Numbered from the stretch's first letter, positions 1-9,069 are shown. The stretch: DNA of 48,235 bases from Saprospiraceae bacterium (GCA_020850225.1 JADZFD010000020.1:1-48235); one strand, 5' to 3'. Made by a program: numbers and translations. The notes: generated from the letters alone by a model not told the origin.

Positions 1-298
1 CAAATATTTTTTCTGATCCGCCTCGTTGGTTATAGAATATAATCACTTCTTTATCAGTCATTTCTGTATCATTGGTGATAATGGCTCGATAGGTGTAGCT
101 ATCGCCACTAAACACATCAATCTGTCCAGTGGGATTGGGCTCTCGGCTGACTACATACCGGTATTCAGTGTCTTCTTTGAATGGTTTGTAATAAATAGGG
201 TCTGCTGCAAGAACAAGAAAGAGAGCAGCCATATAGACAAAATGGTTATATTTGCTTAATAAAGCGTAAGCGTATATGGCAATAACGCGAAAAACCAT
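1..298 (-). CDS. Partial unrecognised exported or membrane-anchored protein, N-terminal 99 residues
   Basis: The reverse strand reads open from an ATG at 298 to the left edge, so only the N-terminus is present. The product begins MVFRVIAIYAYALL, has a second Met (codon 232-230) followed by a hydrophobic stretch MAALFLVLAADP, then a polar region with IYYKPFKEDTEYRY and SREPNPTGQIDVFSG. The hydrophobic segment at residues 12-34 suggests a membrane anchor or signal. A TATCTTTG box at 315-308 lies nine bases before the ATG at 298, which favours that start over the internal Met. The family was not recognised and no function is proposed. The forward open frame over the same stretch is treated as its shadow because the reverse reading is protein-like to the very edge. 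Confidence 0.6.
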   Translation of the reverse strand, partial: MVFRVIAIYAYALLSKYNHFVYMAALFLVLAADPIYYKPFKEDTEYRYVVSREPNPTGQIDVFSGDSYTYRAIITNDTEMTDKEVIIFYNQRGGSEKIF

Positions 299-307
299 GC
301 ATACAGG

Positions 308-315
308 CAAAGATA
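308..315 (-). promoter_or_regulatory. -7 box TATCTTTG for the left-edge gene
   Basis: Matches the Bacteroidota -7 consensus TAnnTTTG on the reverse strand. Only nine bases separate it from the ATG at 298, implying a very short leader. Confidence 0.5.
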
Positions 316-887
316 CCTCAGTCCGGGTGTAGTACCATTGTCTGGGTTCGAGACATCTTTTGATCAACTTTTGGACAAGAATAACCAGTGGGTATAACTT
401 TTTTCATTGCCAAAAAAGTAAACAAAAAGTCCAGGTCAAAAAAGGCGATTGCGGGGCATCGTTTTCTTCATTGTCAAAATGCTTTTTCTATCGCATGCAG
501 TGGTGTTTCTCTGTGTTTACTGCTATTTTTGCGATAGACGCACTTTTGACATTACGACCACTATCGCTTGTTTTTGACCGGGTTTATTTAATTCATATAG
601 CGTAAATCAATAGCTTTTATCAATATTAAGAAAAAATGACTTACTTCGCTTTTAGTTGCTTACTTGCATAATCGGGAATATTATATTATCAAAATTTTGT
701 GCAATTTGTTATACATACGGTAAGAGCAGTGCTTATATTATTGGGGAGTATATTATTCAACCCAGAACTGGTTTAGTTTGTTGATGCCTGCCGGCATATT
801 CAGCAGACTCTAATTTATACTCTCTCAAAACAGGAATACTAAACCCATTTCCTGCATTTATTGTTCTGATATGTCACACTATCCCTA
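316..887. other. Intergenic stretch without a supported gene
   Basis: About 570 bases between the left-edge gene's promoter and the end of rimO. A forward open frame at 360-605 exists, but its product is Lys/Cys/Phe-rich with no family resemblance and no -7 box before it. The part 395-470 is rich in A-tracts and short direct repeats of AAAAAAG/AAAAAGTC type. No terminator with a clear T-run was found for rimO here. Confidence 0.5.
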
Positions 888-2195
888 CTACACTACATGT
901 CCATACAAGTCGTAGTCCTCAGCGTCTGTGATTTCTACCATCGCAAAGTCTCCTATACGGACATAGTTATCTTTGGCGGAAACCAATACTTCATTGTCTA
1001 CTTCAACGGAGTCATATTCAGTACGTCCAACAAAATAATCACCTTCCTTCCTGTCAAACAGTACTTTCAGTGTCTGACCAATCAAATTTTGATTACTCTG
1101 CCAGGATATGGACTGCTGTATCTCCATGATTCGGTTGGCTCGCTCTGTTTTCTCATCGGGAGAAACGCTGTCTGCCAGCAGATAGCCGGTAGTGTCCTCC
1201 TCATGCGAATACTGAAATACACCTACTCTGTCAAACTGCATTTCCTCTACAAAATCACACAATTCCTGAAATTCTTCGGCTGTTTCACCCGGAAAACCAA
1301 CAATAAAGGTAGTCCGCACTGCCAGATTGGGAACAGTAGCCCGTGCATATTCGATCAGTTCCCGCTGTTCCTGACAGGTGGTTTGCCGACGCATCCTTTC
1401 CAGTACAGTGTCGGATGCATGCTGCAACGGAATATCAAGGTAATTGCATATTTTAGGTTGGCGTGCCATCACTTCCAGTAATTCTCTCGGAAATTTGCTT
1501 GGATAAGTGTAATGCAGCCGAATCCACTCGATGCCGTCAATGTTGCAAAGTTCATCCAGTAAGTCCGGCAAGGCTCTTTTTTTATACAAATCTAAACCGT
1601 AATAAGTCAATTCCTGTGATATCAGTATTATTTCCTTTACTCCAATAGAAGCGAAATGTTTTGCTTCCTTTATCAGAGACTCCATCGGCCGGGACACGTG
1701 TTTTCCACGCATCAGTGGAATGGCACAAAAGGAACAGGTACGGTTACATCCTTCAGCGATTTTGACAAAGGCATAATGCTGCGGAGTCGTTATAGATCGT
1801 TCACCTATGAGATCATGCTTGTAGTCGGCATTGAGTTTGGCTAATAATGCCGGCATTTCGAGTGTACCAAAAAAAGCATCTACCTCAGGTATTTCTTCTT
1901 CAAGATTATCTTTATATCGCTGTGACAGGCAGCCGGTAACGTAAAGTTTGTCTATTTTGCCTTCTGTTTTTAGTGTTGCATACTGTAGAATCGTATTAAT
2001 GGATTCTTCCTTGGCAAGGTCTATAAATCCGCAAGTATTGATAATAATGACATTAGCATCTTCCTCGCTGTCATGTATAACATCATAATCATTGGCTTCC
2101 AGCTGTGTGATGATATTTTCAGAATCAACTAAGTTTTTGGAACAACCTAATGTAATGACATTGACCTTGTCCGGTCTCAATGTTTTAGTTTTCAT
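888..2195 (-). CDS. rimO: Ribosomal protein uS12 methylthiotransferase RimO
   Basis: RimO is a radical SAM enzyme that adds a methylthio group to the beta carbon of the conserved Asp of ribosomal protein uS12. At 435 residues it has the usual family length. The N-terminal UPF0004 domain carries the three auxiliary-cluster cysteines: C18 (TLGCSKNLVDSE), C55 (IINTCGF) and C89 (VTGCLSQ). The radical SAM motif CNRTCSFC gives C150, C154 and C157, followed by IPLMRGKHVSRP, the signature that separates RimO from MiaB. The C-terminal ~70 residues fit a TRAM RNA-binding domain (ADSVSP...VRIGDFAMVEITDAEDYDLYG). It is transcribed divergently from the radical SAM/SPASM gene, with its own TAACTTTG box at 2219-2212. 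Confidence 0.97.
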   Translation of the reverse strand: MKTKTLRPDKVNVITLGCSKNLVDSENIITQLEANDYDVIHDSEEDANVIIINTCGFIDLAKEESINTILQYATLKTEGKIDKLYVTGCLSQRYKDNLEEEIPEVDAFFGTLEMPALLAKLNADYKHDLIGERSITTPQHYAFVKIAEGCNRTCSFCAIPLMRGKHVSRPMESLIKEAKHFASIGVKEIILISQELTYYGLDLYKKRALPDLLDELCNIDGIEWIRLHYTYPSKFPRELLEVMARQPKICNYLDIPLQHASDTVLERMRRQTTCQEQRELIEYARATVPNLAVRTTFIVGFPGETAEEFQELCDFVEEMQFDRVGVFQYSHEEDTTGYLLADSVSPDEKTERANRIMEIQQSISWQSNQNLIGQTLKVLFDRKEGDYFVGRTEYDSVEVDNEVLVSAKDNYVRIGDFAMVEITDAEDYDLYGHVV

Positions 2196-2211
2196 GATCG
2201 AAATTATGCTG

Positions 2212-2219
2212 CAAAGTTA
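2212..2219 (-). promoter_or_regulatory. -7 box TAACTTTG of rimO
   Basis: Reverse-strand TAnnTTTG, 16 bases before the rimO ATG. The forward strand has only a near match, GACCTTTG at 2242-2249, for the divergent radical SAM gene. Confidence 0.55.
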
Positions 2220-2290
2220 GATAAATGTCGATATTAATCATGACCTTTGTACTACTAAATGATATAATAGCTAACTGAAACTTATCCGAA

Positions 2291-3322
2291 TTGCCTTTTT
2301 ACGTAAAAGATACACTCCATTTTATCCGCAAACTTTCATTTATGAAGCTTGTAAATATATCGCAGTTGGTTTCTTCTTTTTACCTGACAAAATGGTTGAA
2401 AAAACCCATCCAATGGGGACTGCCGATGACGATTTCCATAGAACCGACGACAGCTTGCAACCTGCGTTGTCCGGAATGTCCGAGTGGTCTTAGAGCATTT
2501 ACAAGAGATACAGGCAATCTGAAGCAGGATTTTTTTAAAAAAATCATCGATGAGCTATATAACAGGCTTACCTACCTGATATTTTACTTTCAGGGCGAGC
2601 CGTATATTAATCCTAAGTTTCTGGATATGGTCAGATATGCTTCTGACAAGGGTATATACACCATCACCTCTACCAACGGGCACTTCCTCAATGATGAAAA
2701 TGCTCGAAAAACGATAGAATCCGGATTGTCCAGAATGATTATTTCGATTGACGGTACAACACAGAAAGTCTACGAACAATACCGGCGTGAAGGCAATCTG
2801 AATACCGTGATTGAAGGTGCCAAAAATATCGTCAGATGGAAGAAAAAACTCAGATCTTCAACACCACACATCATAATTCAATTTCTGGTCGTCAAACCCA
2901 ATGAGCACCAAATACCCGATATTTACCGGCTCGCAGCTGAAATCGGAGTAGATGAAGTCAAGTTAAAAACAGCACAGATATACGATTATGAGGAAGGCAA
3001 TGACCTGATACCTACCATAGATAAATATTCGCGGTATGCCAAAATGAAAAATGGCAAATATACCGTCAAAAATGAACTTCTTAACCATTGCTGGAAGCTA
3101 TGGCATGCCAGTGTTATTACCTGGAATGGTATCGTGGTACCCTGTTGTTTTGATAAGGATGCTGCACACAGACTGGGCAATGTCAGGGATAAATCATTTG
3201 CTGAAGTATGGCAAGGTGAAGCCTATTACAACTTCCGCCGTACATTACTGCAGGGAAGAGATATGATAGACATATGCCGCAATTGTACAGAAGGATGTAA
3301 AGTATGGACACGCCAGGAATAA
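2291..3322 (+). CDS. Radical SAM/SPASM domain protein
   Basis: A 343-residue radical SAM enzyme with a C-terminal SPASM-type auxiliary cluster region. The SAM-binding cluster motif is C56, C60 and C63 in TTACNLRCPECPSG, a CX3CX2C spacing. The C-terminus has further cysteines in CWKLWHAS, VVPCCFDKD and CRNCTEGC, as in SPASM proteins that bind one or two extra 4Fe-4S clusters. Such proteins mature peptides or act on small molecules; the substrate cannot be told from sequence. No precursor peptide gene was seen next to it. The frame opens with TTG at 2291; the first ATG is at 2342 (Met18). The longer start is kept because residues 9-37 form a continuous amphipathic stretch, but the shorter one is possible. 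Confidence 0.85.
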   Translation: MPFYVKDTLHFIRKLSFMKLVNISQLVSSFYLTKWLKKPIQWGLPMTISIEPTTACNLRCPECPSGLRAFTRDTGNLKQDFFKKIIDELYNRLTYLIFYFQGEPYINPKFLDMVRYASDKGIYTITSTNGHFLNDENARKTIESGLSRMIISIDGTTQKVYEQYRREGNLNTVIEGAKNIVRWKKKLRSSTPHIIIQFLVVKPNEHQIPDIYRLAAEIGVDEVKLKTAQIYDYEEGNDLIPTIDKYSRYAKMKNGKYTVKNELLNHCWKLWHASVITWNGIVVPCCFDKDAAHRLGNVRDKSFAEVWQGEAYYNFRRTLLQGRDMIDICRNCTEGCKVWTRQE

Positions 3323-3394
3323 TTTTTCCAACAAATATTTGCTGATATCTGAAATTACATTCCGAAAATTTTAAATATCAGATAAACATTTCTT

Positions 3395-3402
3395 TATCTT
3401 TG
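3395..3402 (+). promoter_or_regulatory. -7 box TATCTTTG of nadB
   Basis: Perfect TAnnTTTG, 31 bases before the GTG start of nadB. Confidence 0.6.
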
Positions 3403-3433
3403 GCAATTATTATATTAACAAAACTGAATTGAA

Positions 3434-5035
3434 GTGGTACAAACAGATGTTCTGATTATTGGCGCCGGTGTTGCCGGGCTTTCTCTTGCCATCCGTCTTG
3501 CTGATAAACGTCCGGATCTGAGGATAATGGTATTGACTAAGACCAATGAAAACGAATCCAATACAAGCTATGCACAAGGTGGTGTAGCAGCAGTCTGGGA
3601 TGCTGATATTGACAATTACAACAAACATATTGAAGATACACTTATAGCCGGTGACGGTCTCTGTGACAGGGAAATAGTTGAAATCGTGGTTAAGGAAGGA
3701 CCCGAAAGAGTGAAGGAGATCATCAGCTGGGGTGCACGCTTTGACAAAACCCAAAAAGGCGAATACGACCTTGGGCGCGAAGGTGGCCACTCTGAAAACA
3801 GAATCCTGCACTACAAGGATATCACAGGTTGGGAGATACAACGTACGCTCAATGAAAAGGTAAAGCAGTACAGTAATATCGAATTTCATGAGTACTATTT
3901 TGCCATAGACATCATCACCCAACACCATTTGGGACGTAATATTACGCGGCTATCCCCAAATATAGAGTGCTATGGCGCCTACGTTCTCAATAAGAAAACA
4001 AAAGAAATAGAAACTTTACTTGCTAAAGTTACCGTTTTGGCTACAGGTGGAGCAGGTCAGGTATACAAAAGTACAACTAATCCCGTTATAGCAACCGGAG
4101 ATGGCATCGCCATGGTTTACCGTGCAAAAGGCAGAGTTTCCAATATGGAATTCATGCAGTTTCATCCTACATCGTTGTATAATCCCACAGGAGACAATCC
4201 GTCATTTCTGATCTCGGAAGCCGTGCGCGGATTCGGAGCTGTTCTAAAGACAACGGATGGTCAGGAATTTATGCAGAAATACGACTCCAGATTATCACTT
4301 GCTCCCAGAGATATCGTAGCCAGAGCTATAGACAACGAAATGAAAATCAGGGGTGATGAACACGAATGTCTCGATTGTACCCAACTGGATACAGAGGCGT
4401 TTTATACGCATTTTCCCAATATCACAGATAAATGCAAAAGCATAGGTATCGATCCCTCCAAAGACTTTATTCCTGTCGTTCCGGCATGTCATTATACCTG
4501 TGGTGGCATCCTGACAGACAAACAAGGGCGTTCTTCCATCAACAGGCTGTATGCAGTAGGTGAGTGCACGAATACGGGACTACATGGTGCCAACCGGCTT
4601 GCTTCCAATTCATTGCTGGAAGGTCTTGTATTTGCAGACCGGATACATAAGCATATCACAGATACAATTAATAATCTGAATTGGATGGCGGATATTCCGG
4701 AATGGGATGCCGAAGGCACCACAGAGCCCAATGAGTTGGTTCTGTTGACACAGAGTTTAAAGGAATTGAAAGAGATAATGAGCTACTATGTTGGTATCGT
4801 ACGTACAGATGTTCGTCTGGAAAGAGCATTAGACCGTTTACATCTGTTGTATGCTGAAACAGAAGATTTGTACAATAATACTATAATTTCACCTCAGTTA
4901 TGTGAATTGCGCAATCTGATTACCAATGCGTATCTGATTACCAAGGGTGCACAGATGCGCAAGGAAAGCCGTGGACTGCATTACAACACGGATTATCCTG
5001 AAAAAGCGGATTATGTTGAAGACACCTATTTATAG
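3434..5035 (+). CDS. nadB: L-aspartate oxidase NadB
   Basis: NadB is a flavoenzyme that oxidises L-aspartate to iminoaspartate, the first step of de novo NAD synthesis. The 533-residue length fits the family. The N-terminal Rossmann FAD site is IIGAGVAGLSLAIRLAD (residues ~7-23). Further hallmarks are SNTSYAQGGVAAVW, the GREGGHSENRILHYKD segment with active-site residues, EFMQFHPTSLY, the FAD loop HYTCGGI and LHGANRLASNSLLEG. The C-terminal helical domain carries the RES..GLHYNTDYP end. The start is GTG at 3434: a stop sits three codons upstream and no ATG is available, and the TATCTTTG box is placed correctly. nadA and nadC are not in this window. Confidence 0.96.
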   Translation: MVQTDVLIIGAGVAGLSLAIRLADKRPDLRIMVLTKTNENESNTSYAQGGVAAVWDADIDNYNKHIEDTLIAGDGLCDREIVEIVVKEGPERVKEIISWGARFDKTQKGEYDLGREGGHSENRILHYKDITGWEIQRTLNEKVKQYSNIEFHEYYFAIDIITQHHLGRNITRLSPNIECYGAYVLNKKTKEIETLLAKVTVLATGGAGQVYKSTTNPVIATGDGIAMVYRAKGRVSNMEFMQFHPTSLYNPTGDNPSFLISEAVRGFGAVLKTTDGQEFMQKYDSRLSLAPRDIVARAIDNEMKIRGDEHECLDCTQLDTEAFYTHFPNITDKCKSIGIDPSKDFIPVVPACHYTCGGILTDKQGRSSINRLYAVGECTNTGLHGANRLASNSLLEGLVFADRIHKHITDTINNLNWMADIPEWDAEGTTEPNELVLLTQSLKELKEIMSYYVGIVRTDVRLERALDRLHLLYAETEDLYNNTIISPQLCELRNLITNAYLITKGAQMRKESRGLHYNTDYPEKADYVEDTYL

Positions 5036-5272
5036 GCAACGTCTAAATCTGTATACTATATATTTGATATTAGTATTGCATAAATGAACAGTAAATTAAC
5101 ATATTACGGGTAATATTTTAAAAAAGAGTACGGAATAAATTCATGTAAGCAATAAGAATCATTATATTTACACCATATTTTACCGATATTAATTGAATAT
5201 ACATAAATCAATGAACATCCGTTAATACATTGTAAGTTAGTATTTATTGATTTTTTATAAAAGTTAACTATT

Positions 5273-5821
5273 ATGAATAACATCCAACCTGTATGGCTCC
5301 GATATGGAATTCTCTACGGAGTTATTGCCATTCTCGTTTCTATTATGACATATTACGTTATGAACATAAGTTCATGGATTTTGAGTATCCTAAGCTTTGG
5401 TATCATGATATACATTATGCTTCTTGCCGGCAAAGTTCAACGCAATGATGATGGAGGGTTTATGAGTTATGGCAAAGCATTTCAGACAACTTTTTTAACG
5501 GCTTTTGTGGGGACTGCTATTTCTGTTCTGTTTACTATTATATTAATCAACCTTATAGATCCGGGTTTGGCCGACACACTGGCAGATAAAGCTATTGAAG
5601 AAAGCAGGTCAACCATGGAAAAATTGGGTATGGCAGAAGATCAGATTGATCAGGCGATGGAATCTGTTGAAGAAGCCTCAGCTGATAGTTTTACACCTGC
5701 TAAGCAGTTGATGGCGCTTATGTTCAGCTCTTTGTTTATCGCGATATTTGCATCCATAGTTTCTTTGTTTTTGAAGAAGGAAAAACCTGCATTTTATGAT
5801 GACGATATGAAGGTTGTGTAA
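5273..5821 (+). CDS. DUF4199-type membrane protein
   Basis: A 182-residue integral membrane protein resembling the DUF4199 family, which is widespread in Bacteroidota and has no known function. It shows two N-terminal transmembrane helices (residues ~11-31 and 34-52), a third at ~70-93 (TTFLTAFVGTAISVLFTIILINL), an acidic soluble loop (residues ~95-140, ending ADEDQIDQAMESVEEAS-like) and a final helix at ~145-167 before a basic/acidic tail. The motif GGFMSYGKAFQTTF between helices 2 and 3 is typical of the family. It stands alone downstream of nadB behind 237 bases of AT-rich DNA, with no clear -7 box. Confidence 0.7.
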   Translation: MNNIQPVWLRYGILYGVIAILVSIMTYYVMNISSWILSILSFGIMIYIMLLAGKVQRNDDGGFMSYGKAFQTTFLTAFVGTAISVLFTIILINLIDPGLADTLADKAIEESRSTMEKLGMAEDQIDQAMESVEEASADSFTPAKQLMALMFSSLFIAIFASIVSLFLKKEKPAFYDDDMKVV

Positions 5822-5881
5822 TTTAACCATTATCTTTAAAAAATATATCTCATTTATAGTTGGTATATTTTAAATAAGTAT

Positions 5882-5889
5882 TATTTTTG
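5882..5889 (+). promoter_or_regulatory. -7 box TATTTTTG of the CAU tRNA
   Basis: TAnnTTTG match 28 bases before the tRNA. The bases after it (GCAGCCGTTTTGA) resemble those after the rpsT and rpsU boxes. Confidence 0.45.
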
Positions 5890-5917
5890 CAGCCGTTTTG
5901 ATACAATCGATACGAAT

Positions 5918-5991
5918 GGCGTGGTAGCTCAGCTGGTTAGAGCGCGCGATTCATAATCGCGAGGTCGGCGGATCATGCCCGCCTCACGCTA
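5918..5991 (+). tRNA. tRNA with CAU anticodon (elongator Met, or Ile2 if lysidine-modified)
   Basis: A complete cloverleaf: acceptor 5918-5924/5984-5990 (G1-U72 and G7-U66 wobble pairs), D-stem GCTC/GAGC at 5927-5930/5940-5943, anticodon stem CGCGA/TCGCG at 5945-5949/5957-5961, loop TTCATAA with CAT at 5952-5954, T-stem GGCGG/CCGCC at 5967-5971/5979-5983, discriminator A5991. The CCA end is not encoded. It is not an initiator tRNA: the anticodon stem lacks three consecutive G-C pairs and position 1 is paired with 72. The T-loop reads ATCATGC instead of TTCRANY. Whether it decodes AUG or, after TilS modification, AUA cannot be decided here. Confidence 0.9.
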
Positions 5992-5997
5992 CAAAAA

Positions 5998-6031
5998 AGA
6001 GCTTGTCAGTTATTTGGCAAGCTCTTTTTTT
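5998..6031 (+). terminator. Rho-independent terminator after the tRNA
   Basis: Stem AGAGCTTGTC/GGCAAGCTCT (5998-6007/6016-6025, one T-G pair), 8-base loop, then a run of T. Confidence 0.85.
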
Positions 6032-6058
6032 ATTATGTTCAATTTCTGGATTTGTATA

Positions 6059-6099
6059 AAAAAATGCCATCATCGGTAACTTGGATGATGGCATTTTTT
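6059..6099. terminator. Bidirectional hairpin terminator between the tRNA and sucA
   Basis: Perfect 16-bp stem: an A-tract plus TGCCATCATC (to 6074) pairs with GATGATGGCA plus a T-tract (from 6084), with a 9-base loop. It has a T-run in either direction, so it can end sucA on the reverse strand and back up the tRNA terminator on the forward strand. Confidence 0.85.
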
Positions 6100-6137
6100 A
6101 TCTGAATATTACTGATAATCCAATATAATTTTGGATT

Positions 6138-8870
6138 TTACTTGTTACTAAATGCTGCTTTCATGATTTCATTCTGCTGCTGGTCATGAATCTTTTTGAA
6201 GCCTGTGGCAGGAGAAGAACTGGCTTTTCTCGATATCAGTTCTATAGGATCTTTTCTGAAATAATCCATCAGATAGTTCCAGGATCCCATATTGGCGGAT
6301 TCCTCCTGCACCCAGAAGATTTCAGCCTTAGCATATTGTTTGATGATACTCCTGATTTCAGCTTCCGGTAGAGGATATAATTGTTCTACTCTTACTATGG
6401 CAACATCTGTGATATTGTTGTTTCTTCGGTAATCATACAGGTCGTAGTATATTTTACCGCTACAGAAGAGCACTCTCTTCGCTTTCTTGACTTCTGTATC
6501 CGGAATCACTTCCATAAATTTGGTATTGCCTGTCATATCCGTGATATTGCTCACACATTCAGGATGACGAAGCAACGATTTGGGTGACATATGTATCAAT
6601 GGTTTGCGGTACGGCATTGCCAACTGCCTTCTGATCATATGAAAATAGTTGGCAGGAGTGGTTACATTACAAACAATCATATTGAAGTCTGCGCACAACT
6701 GAAGAAATCTTTCAAGTCGTGCACTTGAATGCTCAGGTCCCTGGCCTTCCATACCGTGAGGCAACAGTAGCACTACTCCACTCATACGCTGCCACTTGCT
6801 TTCTCCGGCACTGATAAACTGGTCAACAATGGTCTGTGCTCCGTTATAAAAATCTCCAAACTGTGCCTCCCATATCGCTAAATGATCCGGTGAAGCCAGA
6901 GAGTAGCCATATTCAAAGCCAAGTACGGCAAACTCAGACAACAGAGAGTTGTAGATAAAGTACTTTCCTTTGACACCATCCAGCGCATTCAGACGATTGT
7001 ATTGAGCGTCTGTTTCTTCATCAAAAAATACAGCATGCCTGTGTGAAAAAGTTCCTCGTTTGACATCCTGCCCGCTCATACGAACGTTCTTACCTTCCAG
7101 CATCAATGAAGCATAGGCCGACAGTTCTCCGAATGCCCAGTCTACCTGTCCTTTATCAAGTAATTCCTTCTTACCTTTCTGAAGACGTTTTACCTTAGGA
7201 TTGATATTAAAATCTGTGGGCAACTGTGTAAGGTGCTTCAGAATCTTATCTAAATCTTTCTTTCCTATTCCTGTAACGGGTGTGATCATATCCTTTACAT
7301 CAATGGTTTTTTTAAGTTTCCTCCACTGTTGTTCAGGGTCCTGATATTTATAGGGTAATTCATTCTGTTTAACCATATCCAGCCTTTCCTGCAGGTCGTT
7401 CCAGAAGCTTTTTTCCAATTCATCACCCGTCCGGGCTGATACGTCACCTCTTTCGATCAGTTTAGCCAGATAAATCTCCCGCGGATTTTTGTGATTGTCT
7501 ATCAATTTATACATCCTGGGCTGTGTAAATTTAGGATCATCGCCCTCGTTATGTCCGTGTTTTCTGTAACAAACCATGTCGATAAATACATCATTATGGA
7601 ATTTCTGTCGGTACTCTACTGCAAGTTCTGACGCAAATACCACTGCATCCGGATCGTCGCCATTTACATGAAATACAGGTGCCTGCACCATATTACCAGC
7701 TGCAGTACAGTAGGTAGATGAACGTGCATCGTCAAAGTTGGTGGTAAATCCAATTTGATTATTTATAACAAAATGTATCGTTCCTCCTGTATAGTATCCT
7801 TCCAGTAATGACATTTGAGTAGTCTCATATACAACACCCTGTCCGGCTACTGCACTGTCTCCATGGATGACTACAGGCATAATCTTGTTGTAATCACCGT
7901 TGTACAGCACATCAGCTTTAGCTCGTGTAAAACCTTCCATTACCGGATTGACAGCTTCGAGATGTGATGGGTTGGGTGCCAGCTTGAGATGTACAACTTT
8001 GCCTGATGGCAAGGTAATCTGCGAGGAAAACCCTAAGTGATATTTTACATCGCCATCTCCGAAACTCTGGTCAAGAATAGCTGTCCCTTCAAATTCATTG
8101 AAGATCTGATCATACGTTTTACCCATGATATTGGCAAGCACATTGAGTCTCCCTCTGTGTGCCATCGCCATGACGATTTCTTCCACATCTCCGGCAGTTC
8201 CTTTATTGATTATGGCATCCAAAGCAGCTATCGTAGTCTCACCTCCTTCCAGTGAAAAACGCTTCTGACCAACGTATTTCGTATGCAAAAACTTTTCAAA
8301 AATAACAGCTCCGTTCAGTTTATTAAGGATTCTGACTTTCTTGTCATGTGTCATCCCAAAACTGCCATCGATAATTCTGTTTTCAATTTTATCCCGCAAC
8401 CACATCCTTTTTTCTCTGTCCTCAATATGCGTGTATTCAAACCCGATATGGCCGCTGTATATTTCCCGCAATTTGTCCAGTATCTGTTGTAGCGTAGCGT
8501 TTTTCAATCCGATTTCTTCTCCTGCAAAGAATGTTTTTTGCAAGTCAGATTCATCAAGCTGATAATCTGCCAGGTCCAAATGTGGTTTTCTGTCTTTTCT
8601 GCTCTTGATGGGATTGGTAGTGGAAAGCAAGTGCCCCCTGTTTCTGAACCCATGAATAATCGACATTACGCCAAACTCTTTCTGTGAGATTCCTTCAGCG
8701 ATTACACCGGGTTGATCTGATGCGACTGCTGCACCATTCATATTAAAATCGAATCCCTCAAAAAAAACTCTCCATCCTTCATCGACTCCGGACGGATCCT
8801 GCTGATAGGTTTTATACATAGATTCTATATAGGCAGGATGTGCATTAAACACGTAAGAATAATCTTTCAT
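6138..8870 (-). CDS. sucA: 2-oxoglutarate dehydrogenase E1 component SucA
   Basis: E1 of the 2-oxoglutarate dehydrogenase complex: thiamine-diphosphate-dependent decarboxylation of 2-oxoglutarate in the TCA cycle. About 910 residues, the usual length. The N-terminus carries the E1o segment SYVFNAHPAYIESMYKTYQQDP. Core motifs include MAMAHRGRLNVLANI, NPSHLEAVNPVMEG, IHGDSAVAGQGVVYET, HFVINNQIGFTT and, in the C-terminal part, WEAQFGDFYNGAQTIVDQF and LLPHGMEGQGPEHSSARLERFLQL. The ATG at 8870 is preferred to the TTG two codons upstream. A TACTTTTG box lies at 8923-8916. sucB and the E3 gene are not adjacent in this window. Confidence 0.97.
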   Translation of the reverse strand: MKDYSYVFNAHPAYIESMYKTYQQDPSGVDEGWRVFFEGFDFNMNGAAVASDQPGVIAEGISQKEFGVMSIIHGFRNRGHLLSTTNPIKSRKDRKPHLDLADYQLDESDLQKTFFAGEEIGLKNATLQQILDKLREIYSGHIGFEYTHIEDREKRMWLRDKIENRIIDGSFGMTHDKKVRILNKLNGAVIFEKFLHTKYVGQKRFSLEGGETTIAALDAIINKGTAGDVEEIVMAMAHRGRLNVLANIMGKTYDQIFNEFEGTAILDQSFGDGDVKYHLGFSSQITLPSGKVVHLKLAPNPSHLEAVNPVMEGFTRAKADVLYNGDYNKIMPVVIHGDSAVAGQGVVYETTQMSLLEGYYTGGTIHFVINNQIGFTTNFDDARSSTYCTAAGNMVQAPVFHVNGDDPDAVVFASELAVEYRQKFHNDVFIDMVCYRKHGHNEGDDPKFTQPRMYKLIDNHKNPREIYLAKLIERGDVSARTGDELEKSFWNDLQERLDMVKQNELPYKYQDPEQQWRKLKKTIDVKDMITPVTGIGKKDLDKILKHLTQLPTDFNINPKVKRLQKGKKELLDKGQVDWAFGELSAYASLMLEGKNVRMSGQDVKRGTFSHRHAVFFDEETDAQYNRLNALDGVKGKYFIYNSLLSEFAVLGFEYGYSLASPDHLAIWEAQFGDFYNGAQTIVDQFISAGESKWQRMSGVVLLLPHGMEGQGPEHSSARLERFLQLCADFNMIVCNVTTPANYFHMIRRQLAMPYRKPLIHMSPKSLLRHPECVSNITDMTGNTKFMEVIPDTEVKKAKRVLFCSGKIYYDLYDYRRNNNITDVAIVRVEQLYPLPEAEIRSIIKQYAKAEIFWVQEESANMGSWNYLMDYFRKDPIELISRKASSSPATGFKKIHDQQQNEIMKAAFSNK

Positions 8871-8915
8871 TTTCAAAAACTATGATGTTTATTCAGATCA
8901 AATAAAATTAAGTGG

Positions 8916-8923
8916 CAAAAGTA
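8916..8923 (-). promoter_or_regulatory. -7 box TACTTTTG of sucA
   Basis: Reverse-strand TAnnTTTG, 45 bases before the chosen sucA ATG. Confidence 0.5.
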
Positions 8924-9069
8924 TTAAATTAAGTACTTGAGATATAACATTACTTCACAATTTAAGTTTTTATTGACAATATTGAGACAATATCTGTAAC
9001 TACGTTTGAAAATGTGCTTTTATTTTTAAAAAAACAGTGTGAATATTTTTTCAATTACATTCAAATAAC

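Noticed and set aside
26-259. Forward open frame at the left edge
   Set aside because: The reverse strand reads through the whole stretch with protein-like composition and a well-placed promoter; the forward frame is its shadow.
897-2140. Forward open frames opposite rimO (up to 194 residues)
   Set aside because: They lie antisense to a gene with complete RimO motifs, have no family resemblance and no -7 box of their own.
2291-3322. RiPP cluster around the radical SAM/SPASM gene
   Set aside because: No short precursor-like frame, transporter or peptidase gene lies beside it; neighbours are rimO and nadB.
3410-3928. 172-codon reverse frame opposite nadB
   Set aside because: Antisense shadow of nadB, whose FAD and active-site motifs are intact in this part.
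5918-5991. Initiator tRNA-fMet
   Set aside because: No run of three G-C pairs in the anticodon stem and a paired 1-72 position; it is an elongator Met or Ile2 tRNA.
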